Notes: a model not told the origin generated them from the sequence alone. DNA of 64,000 bases from Rhinopithecus roxellana (GCF_007565055.1 NC_044554.1:58402176-58466175), one strand, 5' to 3'. Positions 12,061 through 23,060 are shown, numbered from the stretch's first letter. Made by a program: numbers and translations.

Positions 12061-13207
12061 TTTATTTTCGTTTCATTGTAAAATCTAGCATAAAACACTC
12101 AGCTTTAAAAAATCAAAACATTTGTATTAAATACTTTGACACAAATTAATTTATCAGCAACATTTTTACTTTTACTGTCCAGAATTTTAAAGTTCTCTTT
12201 CTGTGTGCAATTTTTAAATGATCTGCAATTTACCAGTCTTTTTTTTGACCCTGATTTTCTATACCACCTAAGGATATTTTCTTCTGTAGGTTAACTAATT
12301 CTACCGTTTTCCATCTTTTCTCTCACATTCTGTTATTTTTTCCCCAGTCCTCTAATTTTTATCCTCTTGGCCCTTTCTTATCAGATTCTGAGAGACTTTA
12401 AAAATATTTTTGAAATGTTCCTTGTTTTTCTTGATGAAGAAAAACATATGAACACAATTTCCATCTAGTCACCAACTATCCGCTCTGTGTGCAAGGGGGA
12501 ACAAACTTGCCTGATTACTGTCATGGTATTTTCTACCAAGTCTTTCATGAGTGTCAAATGGTGCATTTTTTCACGTTGTGAAGCAGCGTCTCTCTATATA
12601 CCAGAAGGCCAATCCAAATGACACATGTTTGCTTTATCAACCTCTGTAAAAGTCTAGTGGTAATTTATATTGATTACATAATAAGAAACTTCATCCCTGG
12701 TACAACATGTTCTTTCAGCTGCAGAGCCACACCTGTAGAAATGCTAACTCACATCTGGTTCCATAAATCTGTTCTTTCTGATCCTCTGGAGAGATACTTT
12801 TATGTAAACTATATAGCTACATGTGCAACAGGAAAGACCAAAGCAGATGGCTAAACCTAGTAACCATTTCCACCCCAGGCCTTGAGCTCTTACTTTCTTC
12901 CTTGACTTTGATGTCTTCCTATTTGAGAGTTAGTTCAACCATTCCTTTCATGAAAGGTGTCTCTTACCAACTTTATTTATACTTAGATAACCAGTTCAAA
13001 GTGCAGATATTGTTGTTATTTTGAGGTTTTAAGGACATTCTCTGAGTCAAGAATATTAGTTTCACTCATTATTAAGGGTTCCTCTCAATTAATTTTTTGA
13101 TATGAAGATACCAAAGAAGATACCTACATTTCCTCATTGTGATATATTTTCAACTTTATTGATTCACTTGCACGTGTTTGATTATAACTCTACACAAAAT
13201 CAACTTT
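12061..13207. other. Unique noncoding stretch
   Basis: T-rich sequence without recognisable repeats or exons. Two overlapping short open frames at 12.6-13.0 kb have no identifiable domain. Confidence 0.5.
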
Positions 13208-13219
13208 AAAAACAAACCA

Positions 13220-13532
13220 GGCCGGGCGCGGTGGCTCAAGCCTGTAATCCCAGCACTTTGAGAGGCCGAGACGGGCGGATCACGAGGTCAGGAGATCGAG
13301 ACCATCCTGGCTAACACGGTGAAACCCCGTCTCTACTAAAAAATACAAAAAACTAGCCGGGCGAGGTGGCGGGCGCCTGTAGTCCCAGCTACTCCTGGGG
13401 CTGAGGCAGGAGAATGGCGGGAACCCGGGAGGCGGAGCTTGCAGTGAGCTGAGATCTGGCCACTGCACTCCAGCCTGGGCGACAGAGCGAGACTCCGTCT
13501 CAAAATAAAAAATAAAAAATAAAAAATAAAAT
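13220..13532 (+). mobile_element. AluY (Old World monkey type), full length
   Basis: Near-consensus young Alu with a perfect 12-bp target duplication AAAAACAAACCA (13208-13219 and 13533-13544) and an AAAAAT-structured tail. GGCTCAAGCCTGTAATC and the 'GATCTGGCCACTGCACTCC' end mark the cercopithecoid lineage. Confidence 0.96.
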
Positions 13533-13544
13533 AAAAACAAACCA

Positions 13545-14620
13545 ACTGTGATCAATCAAATAACTAGTTACCTTGAAGGCAACAAATGTGTAACTAGTAT
13601 TTGAACCACATCTAGCATTTTTTCCCGTGAAGCAATTTGTTAATGAAAGTGAAACAGTAGAAAAAGAAATTTGATAGAAAGGACACCAACGGGCCTTCTG
13701 AGGGAACGTTATAAAGCCCCAATCCAAGCAGCGTTAAAACTAGGAGAGACCACATCTATTCCAGCCCTTTCCCCATAAGTTGCCACCCCAGAAGACTGAG
13801 ATGCCTCCAGATGTCAGTCAGCAAGTTGCTCAAAGGCAGAAAATGAATTAAAAAGACTCTTTCCACTAGTGTCTGCTGGTAACTCGTATTTGAAAGAAAA
13901 CTTGGAAGCTCAGTATGTGGAAGACTGTCACTGGGGTGATGTCTAGAAAGCAATCTCCTTCATAATTTCTCTATTTGTTACTAACAGGTATTTTCCACAG
14001 ATTGTAGTGTTTTTAAACTGGCCAAAGTCTTTAGATCTCAAGATTTGGAGGAACATGGCTCAGGTCTTCTTTTGGACCTTCTATTAATGTCAGAGCTCTC
14101 ACAAGTCACTGTGGTATGAAGCAGCTTTAAGAACAGAGTTTCAGCAATTCAACAGCCAGGTAAACGTTTTCACTCTAAGGCTTCTGCCTAAAACTGTGAA
14201 ATTGTGGGAGGGGTGTGATGCTGGATATTACCATCTGTTTGGAATGACTAGTCAGATTGGCAGCAGCAAGAGGGTTCCAACATCTGGCACCAGGGTGGGT
14301 CAGGCTGAGCAATCTGCTAATGGTCTCAAGGGAAACAAACCAGAGACCAGAAGAGGCCTAAGGTATTACAGGTGGAAAGTCCTCAAGAGATTCTCAGTCC
14401 AGTAAGCATATGTTCAAGAAAAGAGCTAGCTTATACCATTTTCACTCATGTATTAGAGTTCCATCAATATAGCTACAATGTGAACATTCTATTTCCCCAT
14501 ATGAAACACTGTTCTATTTTAAGGGGCTTAAAAGGTAAATAAAGGACCTTAGGTAAAACCTAAAGCAATCCAAATCAAGGCTGGACTTTCATTAGTAATA
14601 ATGAATCAATATTGTTTTAT
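13545..14620. other. Unique noncoding stretch
   Basis: No recognisable repeat, RNA gene or exon. Confidence 0.55.
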
Positions 14621-14624
14621 TATT

Positions 14625-14758
14625 TGTGACAAATGCGCCTCAATGTTAACAATAGGGGAAACTGGGTGTGGGGCATATGAGAACTCTGGAATATTCTTGC
14701 TGCTTTTCTGTAAATCTAAAAGTGTTCTAAAATAAACTTTTATTTAAAGAACAACAAA
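14625..14758 (+). mobile_element. L1 LINE 3'UTR end fragment
   Basis: 'AATAGGGGAAACTGGGTGTG' followed by 'TTTTCTGTAAATCTAAAAG' and 'TTCTAAAATAAACTTTTA' is the end of an L1M-type 3'UTR. Only ~130 bp remain. The next Alu inserted right at its A-rich tail. Confidence 0.8.
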
Positions 14759-14770
14759 AATAAACAATTT

Positions 14771-15074
14771 GGCCAGCCACGGTGGCTCACGCCTGTAATC
14801 CCAACACTTTGGGAAGCTGAGGCAGGTGGATCACCTGAGATCAGGAGATCGAGTCCATCCTGGCCAACATGGTGAAATCCCGTCTCTGCTAAAAATACAA
14901 AAATTAGCCAGTGTGGTGGCGCATGCCTGTAATCCCAGCTACTCAGGAACTGAGGCGGGACAATTGCTTGAACCCGGGAGGCGGAGGCTGCAGTGAGCCC
15001 AGATTGTGCCACTGCACTCCAGCCTGGCCACAGAGAGAGACTCCGTCTCAAAACAAACAAACAAATAAATAAAT
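14771..15074 (+). mobile_element. AluS, full length
   Basis: Complete Alu with an AAAC/AAAT tail. Perfect target duplication AATAAACAATTT (14759-14770 and 15075-15086). Confidence 0.95.
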
Positions 15075-15086
15075 AATAAACAATTT

Positions 15087-15390
15087 AACCCATCCACATG
15101 ATTGCTCGTTCAAGCCTGGCTGCAAGCACAGTTGCTGGGGTCAAACATGCTTTTCTTCTACTCTTCTTAGATTCTGGAGCACTTTTACACTTTCATATAT
15201 TCTGCTATAGATAGTAAAATCACAGATATTACAAAGCACAAGCTCTTTCACATATGTGATCTCATGTGTTAGAAACTTAAATGCTGATAAAAGACAGTTT
15301 TAGAAAATATGAGGGCAACAAGATTCTAAGATTCTGCCTTTGTGCACTACGTGCTTTGGTTTCAGATAAAGCTTTTAAAAAAGTTTTCTG
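15087..15390. other. Short unique interval, possible MIR trace
   Basis: Mostly unrecognised. 'AAGCTCTTTCACATATGTGATCTCATG' loosely recalls the antisense MIR text about pooled 'CTTTACATATATTATCTCATT', but the match is too weak to call. Confidence 0.3.
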
Positions 15391-15668
15391 GGTCGGGTAC
15401 AGTGGCTCAGGCCTGCAATCTCAGCATATTGGGAGGCCAAGGTGGGAGGATTACTTGAGCCCTAGAGTTCGAAACCAGTTTGAGTAATGTTATGAAACCT
15501 CATCTGTACGAAAAATAAAGTTTTTAAACTAGCCAAATGTGGTAGCCCCAAGCTACTTGGGAGGCTGAGGCTACAGTGAGCTATGATTACACGACTGCAT
15601 TCCAGCCTGGGCGACACAGCAAGGCTCTGTCTCAAAAAAAAAAAAAAAAATGAAAAAAAGAAAAAAAA
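15391..15668 (+). mobile_element. AluJ with internal deletion
   Basis: Old Alu with a GGTCGGGTACAGTGGCTCAG head. The right monomer is shortened between 'CTAGCCAAATGTGGTAG' and 'AGCTACTTGGGAGG'. It ends in an interrupted poly-A. No clear target duplication is left. Confidence 0.9.
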
Positions 15669-15802
15669 TTCTCACTCCATTAGAGGAAAAGCTTCAATTG
15701 AATGGCAATCTGTTTCAATCCTCCCTTTTCAGCAGTTGGGGAAACTATCAGAGTTTCTCCAAACAAGATGATTCTCAATATTGCTTTTAAAGATGAGGAT
15801 GC

Positions 15803-16110
15803 GGCCAGTGTGGTGGCTCAGGCCTGTGATCCCAGCACTGTGGAAAGCTGAGGTAGAGGATCAGTTGGGGTCAGGAGTTCAAGACCAACCTGGGCAACAC
15901 AGGGTGACCCCTTCTCTACAAAAAAGTACAAAATTAGCCTGGCGTGATGGTTCCGTGTCTGTGGTTTTAGCTATTCAGGAGGCGGGGGCAGGATGATTGC
16001 TTGAGTCCAGGAGTTCAAGGTTGCAGTGAGCTATGATTGCATCACTGCACTCCAGCCTGGGTGACAGAGTGAGACTCTATCTATCTCTAAAATAAAAATA
16101 AAAATAAAAG
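15803..16110 (+). mobile_element. AluJ, diverged
   Basis: Full-length dimer with many substitutions. The tail is remodelled to CTATCTATCTCTAAAATAAAAAT. An open frame across it (15781-15996) is an Alu artefact. Confidence 0.9.
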
Positions 16111-16394
16111 AACGAAAGGCTGGAAGTGGGGGTGGGGCAGCCCCAGCAGAGGGAGTCAGCTCTCGTGCATGAGATGATTATTGGAAACCCCAAATTCTGA
16201 ACTTTGAATATGGGGTGTTTCCTTTATAAATATATGATTTCTATCTTCACCCAAAAACCAACCAGCAAAAGTCTTCATATCTCAAAGGAAGAAGAGAGGA
16301 AATCCATGTCTATGTTTTAAGACACTTTACTACCTAATGTCCTTTTGTATTAAAGATCACATTGCTCCCTACCTTGGCATCATAGAGAAGGGAA

Positions 16395-16525
16395 AAGGCT
16401 GTTGGCAGTTTATAATTAAGAAGCCTGAGGCACAGGGAGGCCATTCAAAGTCACACAGATTATCAGCTGTGGACATGAGACAAGAGCCAGGGCTACTTTT
16501 CTATTAGACCACTATCTGGAGTCGA
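16395..16525 (-). mobile_element. MIR SINE, antisense fragment
   Basis: 'AAGCCTGAGGCACAGGGAGGC' plus 'AAAGTCACACAGATTATCAGC' and 'AGAGCCAGGGCTA' is the MIR core in reverse. Confidence 0.75.
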
Positions 16526-17048
16526 GGGCTCCTACAAAATGTAAGAGCCAAGACTTTAAAAACTTAAAACCTCATGCAAACACTCTCTCAAAAAAGAATT
16601 AGCAAGCTAGAAATGACTCCCACAGAAAGAGCAATTGTTTTATTTTAACAGAATATCTAAGAGCAGAAATAGGCAAAGGCACGAAAGTTTAAAAAAATAA
16701 AAAACAAAAATAACTCTCAAACTCCTATACTCCTTGTTTCCTAGTTACTCAGACACAGGTGGGTCAGTGGCTCCAGGCTGGCTGGGGATGACTCTATCAA
16801 GTCTTAGGGCAGTAGTGAGCTCTCTGGATAGATATTTCCGTTCCACCATCGCATAACCATATACCTACCCAACAGAGTGTGGGTGAAGTATTTTTTGTTA
16901 CCATCAATCTTCATAAAAAGATATATATAAGCAAGAGAGCTATAGGCCACCATGGATAAAGCACAAGGCTGCCCCATAGTAATAGCACATTTCCAGCCAT
17001 ATCTGTCTCAGTGAGAGAAGAAACAAAAACTGGAAGAATGTGAAGAAT
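16526..17048. other. Unique noncoding stretch
   Basis: Nothing recognisable. Includes an A-rich patch at 16,690-16,710. Confidence 0.5.
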
Positions 17049-17117
17049 GAGGAAAAAGAGAAAGAAAGAAAAGGAGGAGGGGGAAGGAAGGGAAAGAGAG
17101 AGGAAGGAAGGAGAGAA
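17049..17117 (+). repeat. 69-nt uninterrupted polypurine tract
   Basis: Only A and G on the plus strand (GAAA, GGA and GGAAGG motifs). It sits just upstream of a solo LTR. Confidence 0.9.
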
Positions 17118-17164
17118 CTTGAACAAAACCCGTATTTCCGTTCATCAAATATCTTGTATACTGT

Positions 17165-17511
17165 TGTATTAGTCTGTTCTCACTCTGGTAATAACGACAT
17201 ATCCAGGACTGGGTAATTTATAAATGAAGGAGGTTTAATTGACTCACAGTTCCTGGGGAAGTGTCACAATCATAGTGGAAGGCAAATGAGGAACAAAGTC
17301 ATGTCTTACATGGTGGCAGGCAAGAGAACATGTGCAGGGGAACTCCCCTCTATAAAACCATCAGATCTCACGAGACTTATTCACTACCATGAGGACAGCA
17401 TGGGAGAGACCCACCCCCATGATTCAATTACCTCCTGCTGGGTCCCTCCCACCACACGTGGGAATTATGGGAGCTCAAATTCAAGATAAGATTTGGGTGG
17501 GGACACAGCCA
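17165..17511 (-). mobile_element. MST/THE1-type MaLR solo LTR, antisense
   Basis: Reads TGTATTAGTCTGTTCTCAC, then 'CTCACGAGACTTATTCACTA', 'CCCATGATTCAATTACCTCC' and 'AGATTTGGGTGGGGACACAG', the antisense MaLR LTR. A 5-bp direct repeat ACTGT flanks it (17160-17164 and 17512-17516), consistent with an ERVL-MaLR solo LTR. The terminal ~8 bp of the sense 5' end are missing, so the duplication could be coincidental. The two short plus-strand open frames inside are artefacts. Confidence 0.9.
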
Positions 17512-17516
17512 ACTGT

Positions 17517-17920
17517 CTTCTTTCCTCATTCATTAATTTTTAGAGTATTTGAAAAAAAAAAAAAGAGAGAAAGAAAATTATGGTCAAAATCCCCAAATAA
17601 GTAAATAAATAAATAGAAAAGACAAGAGCAGCTCCTGACAGCTGACACAGTGCCATTCTGTCAAGTATTTCAGGTATCTGTGGACTGGCTTCCAGAGATT
17701 TACAAGAGAAAAACACTCTTCCTTTCTCATTTTCAAGTTGGGAAGGAGTTTCAGGCCTTCCTTGCACAACCTTAAGTCCAAGGAATATCTGGAAAATTGA
17801 AGTAATTTTTCAGAGTGAACCGTAAGTTGCAGATGACTGTGTCATGAGAACATTTAAAAAGAACTGAAATAAATATTTATTCTATCTTGTTGCCTAAAAG
17901 TTTATTGTTAATTATGTTAG
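17517..17920. other. Unique noncoding stretch
   Basis: Contains an A-rich run at 17,551-17,570. No gene signal recognised. Confidence 0.5.
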
Positions 17921-17930
17921 ACCTATAGCA

Positions 17931-18224
17931 GGCCGGGCACGGTGTAATCCTAGCACTTTGGGAGGCTGAGGCGGGCAGATCACTTGAGGTCAGGAGTTCA
18001 AGACCAGCCTGGCCAACATGGTGAAACCCCATTTCTACTAAAAATACAAAAATTAGTTGGGTGTGGTGGCACACACCTGTAATCCCAGCTACTCGGGAGA
18101 CTGAGGCAGGGGAATCACTTGAACCCAGGAGGTGGAGGTTGTAGTGAGCCGATATTGCACCACTGCACTCCAGCCTGGGCAACAGAGTGAGACTCTGACT
18201 CAATTGAGAAAAACAACAAAAAAA
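17931..18224 (+). mobile_element. AluS lacking the A-box segment
   Basis: Perfect 10-bp target duplication ACCTATAGCA (17921-17930 and 18225-18234). The head reads GGCCGGGCACGGTGTAATCC, so the ~12 bp containing the RNA polymerase III A box (GGCTCACGCC) are deleted. The element is otherwise complete. Confidence 0.95.
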
Positions 18225-18234
18225 ACCTATAGCA

Positions 18235-19435
18235 GCCATTGCTAGCCCTTTGGTATACATTTCTTTAGAGGATAAGATGGTCCAGATTACTGAAGTCATA
18301 ACAAAGGCAATGCACAGCTAGCTTCACCTGTCACTTTCTGTTTGTTTTTTGGGTCATAGACTTTCATCATTTTCAATTCTAGTGTACATAGGCACACATA
18401 CAGGAAATGCATCCCGTGAGAGCCTAGACACATACACAGAACATGTCTCCGTAACAGTAACAGGCATGGCTGCTTGCGTGCTGTAGGGATTCTTCTAGTC
18501 TCTGGGTAGAGGTGCTGAAAGGGTGAACAGTCTACTCAGGGCTCCTCTGAGACCTAAAGCAGCTTGTAACATTTGGTGGCTTATTTTGAAGTGTGTACAG
18601 TGTATGTGCTCAGCTGTGCCTTGATTTGTTTCCGAAATGCAGGGACTATGTTCTGCATGTATCCTGGCAGACAGGCGTGGCCGCTGTGAGCTGCAGTCCA
18701 GTCTATACCCAAAAGAAGGAAATCAAGGGAGAAGAAGAATTGAAGTGGTGAGACAAGATAAAGAGCAGAGTAGAGGAAAGTAAGGGAATGAGGAGGAGAT
18801 AACGGAAGACAGAACTACAAAAACACAAAGGTTCTTGGGGTTGAAATAAAAAAGAAGGACCAGAACATAAAAGGTTTAAAAAAGAAAGGTATATAAATAG
18901 AGGGAATGGTTGATAGGTAAAAGAGATTTACGGAAAGCAGAAAACCACACCATGATAGAATAAGCATCCACTCCAGAGTGCCTGGGACAGTACCACTTCA
19001 GGACTGCGTTTTCGGGAATTTATTAACAGCTCCTTCTTTCCCTCTTCAAATGTCCCAGTTTGATGATACATCGTCATCCTGTCTATAGACTACCCCTGGC
19101 CTAAGACAGAGAAGCCATGAGCAGGACCAAAGCTGGGAAATGGGCACCAAGAAGAGCTTTAGGGAAGGGACAGAGAGAAATAATGGCTAAAATAAAATAC
19201 TTTAAAAAAAGAACATGGAAAATGGAGACAAGACACAATGTAGAGGCACTTGGAACCAATTAGAGCAAAGACAGATAAAGTGAGAAGGGCTGTTGAGAGA
19301 AAAAGTATAAAAATTTAAGGAGGGATAGAGAGGAGCAAGAGGAAAACAAAGACAAGAGACAAATGATTCAGAGCCCAAATATGTGTAGGCTTCAAATATT
19401 TTTCCTTATGTCTGGGGATTTGTGGTTGTGATCAG
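18235..19435. other. Unique, partly purine-rich noncoding stretch
   Basis: Strong A/G bias at 18,700-18,960 and 19,140-19,370. A TATA-like TATATAAATAGAGG occurs at about 18,891 but nothing around it supports a promoter. No repeat family or exon is recognised. Confidence 0.5.
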
Positions 19436-19439
19436 CATA

Positions 19440-19800
19440 TATAAAAATGACGGAAAAGGGCCACCCTCTTTGGGCCCTGTGCAGGCACGCACAAGGTCCC
19501 TCTGTGGCTGCCTCCCTGGCCCGGCGGGCTACCCTGAAGCTGCTCCCCTCTCAGCGCCTGCCTCCCTGGCTTGCAGGCTGCCCTGGCCAAGCCTTCCCAC
19601 TGAGCCCCCCCTTGGCTCCCAAAGGCCTCATACCAGATGGTCTGCCTCCGTGGTTTCATAGCTGTCCACAGATAGGCCACAGTATGTGAAGCCGTACTTC
19701 AGTGCGTCATTTCGAAAACCTCTTTTGACTTTTAACGGGATCAGAATCTCATATTGAGAAAGGCAGAAAGTAAATGTCAAAGGCAAGTTCAAAAGGCCAA
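19440..19800 (-). other. GC-rich patch with candidate coding exon (114 nt)
   Basis: An isolated GC-rich block (19,440-19,690) stands out from AT-rich surroundings. Next to it, the minus strand is open for 56 codons and ends at a TGA at 19,628-19,630. Within that frame, 19,747 to 19,634 is bounded by a pyrimidine tract plus AG (TTTCTGCCTTTCTC...TATGAG) and by CTG|GTATGA. This gives exactly 114 nt (38 codons, phase 0 at both ends). The frame encodes a mixed charged/hydrophobic peptide including RGFRNDALKYGFTYCG. I do not recognise the family. A 56-codon open frame is expected by chance fairly often, so this is only a candidate. Confidence 0.25.
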
Positions 19801-19927
19801 GGGATTTCTAGCAAAGCATTCCCTTAGACCCAGTGGAAAGATAGAACACCAGTGGCAGTAGGGTCTTTGGCACTTGAGCTTCGGAAAATGTGTCATATGG
19901 ATTTCTACCACCATTTTGAGTTGGGTC

Positions 19928-20693
19928 ATACTGTGGGTTGAACTGTATCTCCCCTGAGTATTCATATGTTGAAGCAGTCCTAATGCCTGAGACCTCAGAA
20001 TGTGACCTTATTTGGAGATAGGGTCTTTACAGAGGTAATTAAGTTAAAATGAGGTCATGAAGGTGGCCCCTAATCCAATACAACTGGTGTCTTTATAAGA
20101 AGAGGAGGCCAGGCTCGGTGGCTCATGCCTGTAATCCCAGCACTTTGGGAGGCCGAGACGGGCGGATCACGAGGTCAGGAGATCGAGACCATCCTGGCTA
20201 ACACGGTGAAACCCCGTCTCTACTAAAAAAAAATACAAAAAACTAGCCGGGCGAGGTGGCGGGCGCCTGTAGTCCCAGCTACTCGGGAGGCTGAGGCAGG
20301 AGAATGGCGTAAACCCGGGAGGCGGAGCTTGCAGTGAGCTGAGATCCGGCCACTGCACTCCAGCCTGGGCGACAGAGCGAGACTCCGTCTCAAAAAAAAA
20401 AAAAATAAAAAAAAATAAAAAATAAAAAAAATAAAAAAAATAAAAAAAAATAAAAAATAAAAAAATAAAATAAAAAAAAAAAAAAAAAGAAGACGAAATT
20501 TGGATGCAGATACACATTCAGAAAGAATGCCATGTGAACACGAAGATAACCATCTACAAGCAAAGGAGAGAGGTCTGGAACAGAGACTTCCCTCACAGCC
20601 CTTGAAGGAACCAATCCTGCTGACACCTTGATCTGGGACTTCTAACCTCCATCCAGAGATAAATTTGTTTGTGGCATTTTGTTATGGCGTCTG
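19928..20693 (+). mobile_element. MLT1-type MaLR LTR, split by AluY
   Basis: 'CAGAATGTGACCTTATTTGG', 'AGGGTCTTTACAGAGGTAA', 'GGCCCCTAATCCAATACAAC' and 'CTTTATAAGAAGAGGA' precede the Alu. 'AGAATGCCATGTGAACACG' and 'TGCTGACACCTTGATC' follow it. Sense MLT1 LTR, abutting an MST-type LTR at its 3' end. Confidence 0.9.
20107..20488 (+). mobile_element. AluY (Old World monkey type) with long A/T tail
   Basis: Near-consensus young Alu inside an MLT1 LTR. Target duplication AAGAAGAGGA upstream and AAGAAGACGA downstream. Its tail, about 95 nt, is interspersed AAAAAT/AAAAAAT repeats (20392-20488), unusually long for this window. On the minus strand it yields a Phe/Tyr-rich spurious open frame. Confidence 0.95.
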
Positions 20694-21028
20694 ATATGGT
20701 TTGGCTGTGTCCCCACCCAAATCTCACCTTGAATTATAATAATCCCATGTGTCAAAGGGAGGGCCAGGTGAAGATAACTGAATCATGGGGGCAGTTTCCC
20801 CCATACTATTTCCATGGTAGTGAATAAGTTTCAGGAAATCTGATGGTTTTATAAATGGGAGTTCCCCTGCACAAGCTCTCTTGCCTGCCACCATGTAAGA
20901 CATGACTTTGCTCCTCATTCGCCTTCCACTATGATTGTGAGGCCTCCTCAGCCATGTGGAGCTGTGAGTCCATTAAACCTCTTTCTTTATAAATTACTCA
21001 GTCTTGGGTATGCCTAATAAACTAGTAC
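20694..21028 (+). mobile_element. MST-type MaLR LTR, sense
   Basis: Starts TGATATGGTTTGGCTGTGTC and runs through 'AATCATGGGGGCAGTTTC', 'TTCCCCTGCACAAGCTCTC', 'ACATGACTTTGCTCCTC' and 'TCCATTAAACCTCTTTC', the sense MST LTR including its polyadenylation region. The 3' end is shortened ('GGGTATGCCTAATAAACTAG'). Confidence 0.92.
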
Positions 21029-21282
21029 TCCAGATGCAGTCTCATCAAAGATGATAGTTAGGAGAAGATGACCAGACTATTTACAGGTTTTGTTTTTGGT
21101 TTTTTATTTTTCATTTCCCTGGGGACACTAAATGATGCCTCTTTGAATTATCTGAAAGTGTGGGCTCTCTGTATGGCAAGATGGAACTGGCTGTCTTTGA
21201 GGAAATGGTTTCAACTGTTCATGCCTCTGTTTCTCCCTTTATAAAGTTGGTTACTGAGCCTACATTCTGAAGTGCCCATTGT

Positions 21283-21575
21283 GGCCGGGCATGGTCCCTG
21301 TAACCCCAGCAACTTTGAGAGGCAATAGCAGGCAGATCACTTGCGGTCAGGAGTTCAAGACCAGCCTGGCCAACATAGTGAAATCCCATCCCTACTAAAA
21401 ATACAAAAAATTAACTGGCCATGGTGGCGTGTGCCTGTAATCCCAGCTACTCAGGAGGCTGAGGTGGGAGAATCACTTGAACCCGGGAAGCAGAGGTTGC
21501 AGTGAGCCGAGATTGCGCCACTTCACTCCCGCCTGGGTAACAGAATGAGACTTCATCTCACACAAAAAACAAACA
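21283..21575 (+). mobile_element. AluS with A-box deletion
   Basis: Perfect 13-bp target duplication AAGTGCCCATTGT (21270-21282 and 21576-21588). The head is GGCCGGGCATGGTCCCTGTAA, lacking most of the A-box segment GGCTCACGCC. Otherwise complete. Confidence 0.95.
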
Positions 21576-21588
21576 AAGTGCCCATTGT

Positions 21589-22355
21589 GTCTGAGTCTTA
21601 AGGCAAAGAGTGATCCCGTGAATATTCTCAGCTTTGGACAAGAAGGTCAAACTTAAATGTAACGTCTTCTTAATAAGCGCTCTTTCTGAGAGTGGCTGGA
21701 AGGTGAGTGGAGACTAACTTCTTTTGTAAATCCTTGGACAGAGAAATACAGTCCTTGACTTTCTACCTGACCCACACAGAAGCAGCTCTGTCTTGGCCTT
21801 TTGAGTACCTTTTGGATATGTTGGCTTTTTGAATACCTCGACTGATCCTCTGCCTTTTAAAAAAATTTTACATAATCAAACACCAAAACAGCTTGAAGTA
21901 TTTGTACAAGTAGTTGAATCCTTTAGTGCCTAATGTCAGAGAAAATCTCCCGTTGAGTCAGGGAGAAGGATGGAAACTGCTTGTTAAACTATCTCTGGTA
22001 CCAGAAAAAGAAAACAAAAAGTACTTCTCTGACTTTCTTTCTTTCTTTTTTCTGTTTTTTTTTTTTTTTAATTTAATTTAACTGCTCTAGGTCTAGATCC
22101 TCATCTTGTCTAACTCTAACTTGAGCAATCTCTCCAGTCAATAGTGAAAGGAATGGTGTTTAGCTCTGTTTCCTTATATGGCAGAGAATGACAATGTGCT
22201 TGTCTGGTTGAACTGCAGCATGGCTCCCTGACAAATTATAATGACTGGTTACGGAAACCTCCTGCTCTGGTTTCCATCGCTTTCTTGGGGGAAGACGCAG
22301 AGCAGATAGCCGTAGGGAAATGGAGAGGGTTGGCGTTAGGGAGCAGCTTTGAACA
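21589..22355. other. Unique noncoding stretch
   Basis: Contains an isolated good donor match AAG|GTGAGT near 21,700 (plus) and a T-rich run at 22,060. No exon is recognised. Confidence 0.5.
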
Positions 22356-22359
22356 GCTC

Positions 22360-22480
22360 TGGCATTTTCCAGCAGTGTGACTTTGGGCAAGTTATTTGAT
22401 TTACTTTACTGCTCTGAGAGAGCAGTCCTCAACCAGAACAGTGCCTGCCACATAGCTAGTATGCCAGCAAGGTAGCTGAA
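22360..22480 (+). mobile_element. MIR SINE fragment, sense
   Basis: 'GTGTGACTTTGGGCAAGTTA' followed by 'AACAGTGCCTGCCACATAG' is MIR core and 3' end. Confidence 0.75.
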
Positions 22481-22596
22481 TGAGCTAGCTTATCTTCTCA
22501 ACCATCCTTAACCTGTGAGGACTTCAGATAACTATCAATCCATTGCTATTCAGTCTCTCTCCCAAGTTCAGTACTTTTTCTCCAGATAAATTGCAG

Positions 22597-22702
22597 TTTC
22601 CTTCTTCCCTCCCTCCTCTTCCCCCTTTTCCCTTCCTCCCTCTCTCTCCTTTCTCTCTCTCTCTCTTTCTTTTTCTCTTTTCCCCTCCCTCCCTCTTTTC
22701 TT
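22597..22702 (+). repeat. 106-nt perfect polypyrimidine tract
   Basis: Every base from 22,597 to 22,702 is C or T (mixtures of TCCC, CT and TTTC). The complementary strand is pure purine. Minus-strand translation gives an Arg/Glu/Lys-rich artefact peptide. Confidence 0.97.
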
Positions 22703-22974
22703 ACTCCCACTCATTCCAGCTCTAAAACACCGAAAACCTACAAAACAACCCAATCTCAGGAATAATACAACTCTCTAGCTATACTAGATAAAATGATTTA
22801 AAATGTTAAAGGTAGCACACATTTGTTGATAAGGGCAAGCGGGTAAACCTTCTGGTTGAAGAGGACAGTGGAAGTAGTCTGCTTTCTGTAGAGCAGCAAG
22901 GTTCATGCTTCAGAGATAGAAATATCTATTTAGACAGTGAGTAAGTTGATCTGAAATAGGTCTTCCTAGAACTT

Positions 22975-23060
22975 GTATCTATTGGTCCTAGTCTTACCTC
23001 CTGGAGACCCCAAATATAGAAGCAGTCAGCCCTTTTTAATCTGTCTACAGGATGGCCTAG
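22975..23060 (-). mobile_element. CR1/L3-like ancient repeat trace
   Basis: 'TTGGTCCTAGTCTTACCTCCTGG' style text resembles the ancient antisense LINE text 'CTGGTCCTAGTTCTGCC'. This is a weak similarity from memory. It also contains splice-like sites on the minus strand (see findings). Confidence 0.3.

Noticed and set aside
18888..18902. TATA-box-like TATATAAATAGAGG
   Set aside because: No upstream GC or CCAAT elements, no donor or open frame downstream. Likely chance in A-rich sequence.
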